A stretch of 64,000 nt of DNA from contig NZ_JMTB01000085.1 in the NCBI RefSeq assembly GCF_000734965.1, forward strand, positions 62,001 to 126,000, given 5' to 3'. Shown here piece by piece: positions 63,188 through 64,000 of this stretch; positions within the stretch are counted from its first letter, which is position 1, and each line of letters starts with the position of its first letter. The position numbers and the translations under genes were made by a program. The notes beneath the pieces were generated by a model, which worked only from the letters and a program-made list of their open reading frames with translations, was not told the origin of the DNA and did not search any database. The DNA is from Trabulsiella guamensis ATCC 49490 (GTDB lineage Bacteria > Pseudomonadota > Gammaproteobacteria > Enterobacterales > Enterobacteriaceae).

Positions 63188-63985
63188 ATGAAACTGGATC
63201 TGACAGGTAAAGTCGCTGTTGTCAGCGGCTCCACCTCCGGCATCGGACAGGGTATTGCCGCCGGGCTGGCAAAAGCGGGCGCAACGGTGGTTGTCGTCGG
63301 GCGTAAACAGAACGGCGTCGATGACGCAATGGCCGCGATCATGTCGCAAAACCCCGCCGCATCACTGCGCGGCGTGGTGGCTGATCTCAGCACTGAAGAT
63401 GGCGTCGCTACACTTATCGCCGCTGTTCCGACGGCTGATGTGCTGGTCAATAATCTGGGGATTTTCAACGATAAAGACTTCTTTAGCGTTCCGGATGACG
63501 AATGGCTGCATTTCTATAATGTCAACGTCCTCTCCGGCGTTCGCCTGGCGCGTCATTATGCGCCAGCCATGACAGAACAGGGCTGGGGGCGAATTATCTT
63601 TGTCTCATCCGAGTCCGGCGTGGCGATCCCCGGCGACATGATTAACTACGGCGTGACTAAAGCCGCGAATCTGGCGGTTTCCCACGGTCTGGCGAAACGA
63701 CTGGCCGGAACCGGTGTGACCGTCAACGCCATTCTGCCGGGACCGACGTTTACCGAAGGCCTGAAAGAGATGCTGGCGGACGCCGCCACACAATCCGGGC
63801 GCAGCCCGCGTGAACAGGCCGATGAGTTTGTTAAAACAGCACGCCCGAGCTCCATCATCCAGCGTGCAGCGGATGTGGAAGAAGTGGCGAATCTTGCGGT
63901 TTATCTCGCGTCACCGCTTTCCTCAGCGACAACAGGGGCTGCCCTGCGCGTCGATGGCGGTGTCGTTGACACCCTGACAATGTAA
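63188..63985 (+). CDS. Short-chain dehydrogenase/reductase
   Basis: From ATG 63188 a 265-residue Rossmann enzyme: cofactor motif GSTSGIG (14-20), NNLG in place of NNAG, catalytic Ser in VSSESG, and YGVTK with Tyr and Lys. The C-terminal RVDGGVVDTLTM is usual for the family. The open frame from 63086 overlaps the previous gene and is rejected. It probably acts on the same substrate or product as the aldo-keto reductase. The window ends 15 bp later. Confidence 0.87.
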   Translation: MKLDLTGKVAVVSGSTSGIGQGIAAGLAKAGATVVVVGRKQNGVDDAMAAIMSQNPAASLRGVVADLSTEDGVATLIAAVPTADVLVNNLGIFNDKDFFSVPDDEWLHFYNVNVLSGVRLARHYAPAMTEQGWGRIIFVSSESGVAIPGDMINYGVTKAANLAVSHGLAKRLAGTGVTVNAILPGPTFTEGLKEMLADAATQSGRSPREQADEFVKTARPSSIIQRAADVEEVANLAVYLASPLSSATTGAALRVDGGVVDTLTM

Positions 63986-64000
63986 CCCTGCAAATTTTAG

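Noticed and set aside
1-64000. Search for CRISPR arrays, tRNA or rRNA genes, insertion sequences and phage genes
   Set aside because: No regularly spaced repeats, no cloverleaf or rRNA-like stretch, no transposase, integrase or phage structural protein among the open frames.

Overview
The window is chromosomal DNA of a member of the Enterobacteriaceae, in the Citrobacter/Salmonella/Escherichia neighbourhood. The basis is the close match of many proteins to E. coli ones (YqeF, YqeG, CadA, CadB, CadC, DtpC, AfuC), moderate GC, short intergenic spaces and a REP-type palindrome at 43444-43477. Species cannot be fixed from sequence alone. I see no IS elements, phage genes, tRNA/rRNA genes or CRISPR arrays; the window is dense with accessory metabolic and surface loci.

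Layout. 1-4546: thiolase yqeF (cut by the window edge), a LysR regulator, a PACE efflux protein, the YqeG transporter and a YdbC/PdxI-like aldo-keto reductase. 4561-12136: a chaperone-usher fimbrial operon flanked by a MrkI-like LuxR regulator, a MrkH-like PilZ protein and a MrkJ-like EAL phosphodiesterase, a c-di-GMP control module known from Klebsiella type 3 fimbriae. 12106-17787: a polyuronate utilisation cluster (cytoplasmic heparinase II/III-type lyase, secreted alginate-lyase-family protein, KdgM-type porin, uronate MFS transporter, KdgF), with sites resembling KdgR and CRP boxes. 17931-24920: dtpC-cadA-cadB-cadC acid resistance. 25160-26537: small DUF1471 protein and an old yellow enzyme. 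26881-31926: a DMSO-reductase-type operon with its own TorD-like chaperone and NapF-like ferredoxin, behind a consensus FNR box. 33047-36434: LacI regulator, mandelate-racemase-family acid-sugar dehydratase and MFS transporter. 36884-38598: three lipoproteins (CsgG, DUF4810, DUF799). 40290-48090: afuABC sugar-phosphate ABC transporter joined to a UhpABC-like sensor system. 48253-49740: an isolated flavin-dependent tryptophan-halogenase-family protein. 50109-52846: AscF-like PTS permease plus OmpC-type porin. 53225-61083: porin, periplasmic SGNH hydrolase, fumarase-superfamily lyase, RpiR regulator, DcuC-family transporter and NAD-malic enzyme. 61137-63985: LysR regulator divergent from an aldo-keto reductase and a short-chain dehydrogenase.

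How the parts work together. The strongest candidate for an undescribed system is 53225-61083. Three perfect palindromes GGGAA-N7-TTCCC (55328-55344, 55362-55378, 57900-57916) and one near-perfect copy (55144-55160) sit in both divergent control regions of this segment. They tie the porin/hydrolase pair, the lyase and the DcuC/malic-enzyme pair to one regulator, most simply the RpiR protein encoded between them. The inferred job is uptake and cleavage of a compound that yields a C4-dicarboxylate, then exchange or conversion to pyruvate. The second candidate is the polyuronate cluster, whose signal peptides and gene order give a complete outside-to-inside route. The third is the fimbrial operon with a borrowed c-di-GMP switch.

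All family assignments were made by eye from motifs and remembered sequences; no database search was run.
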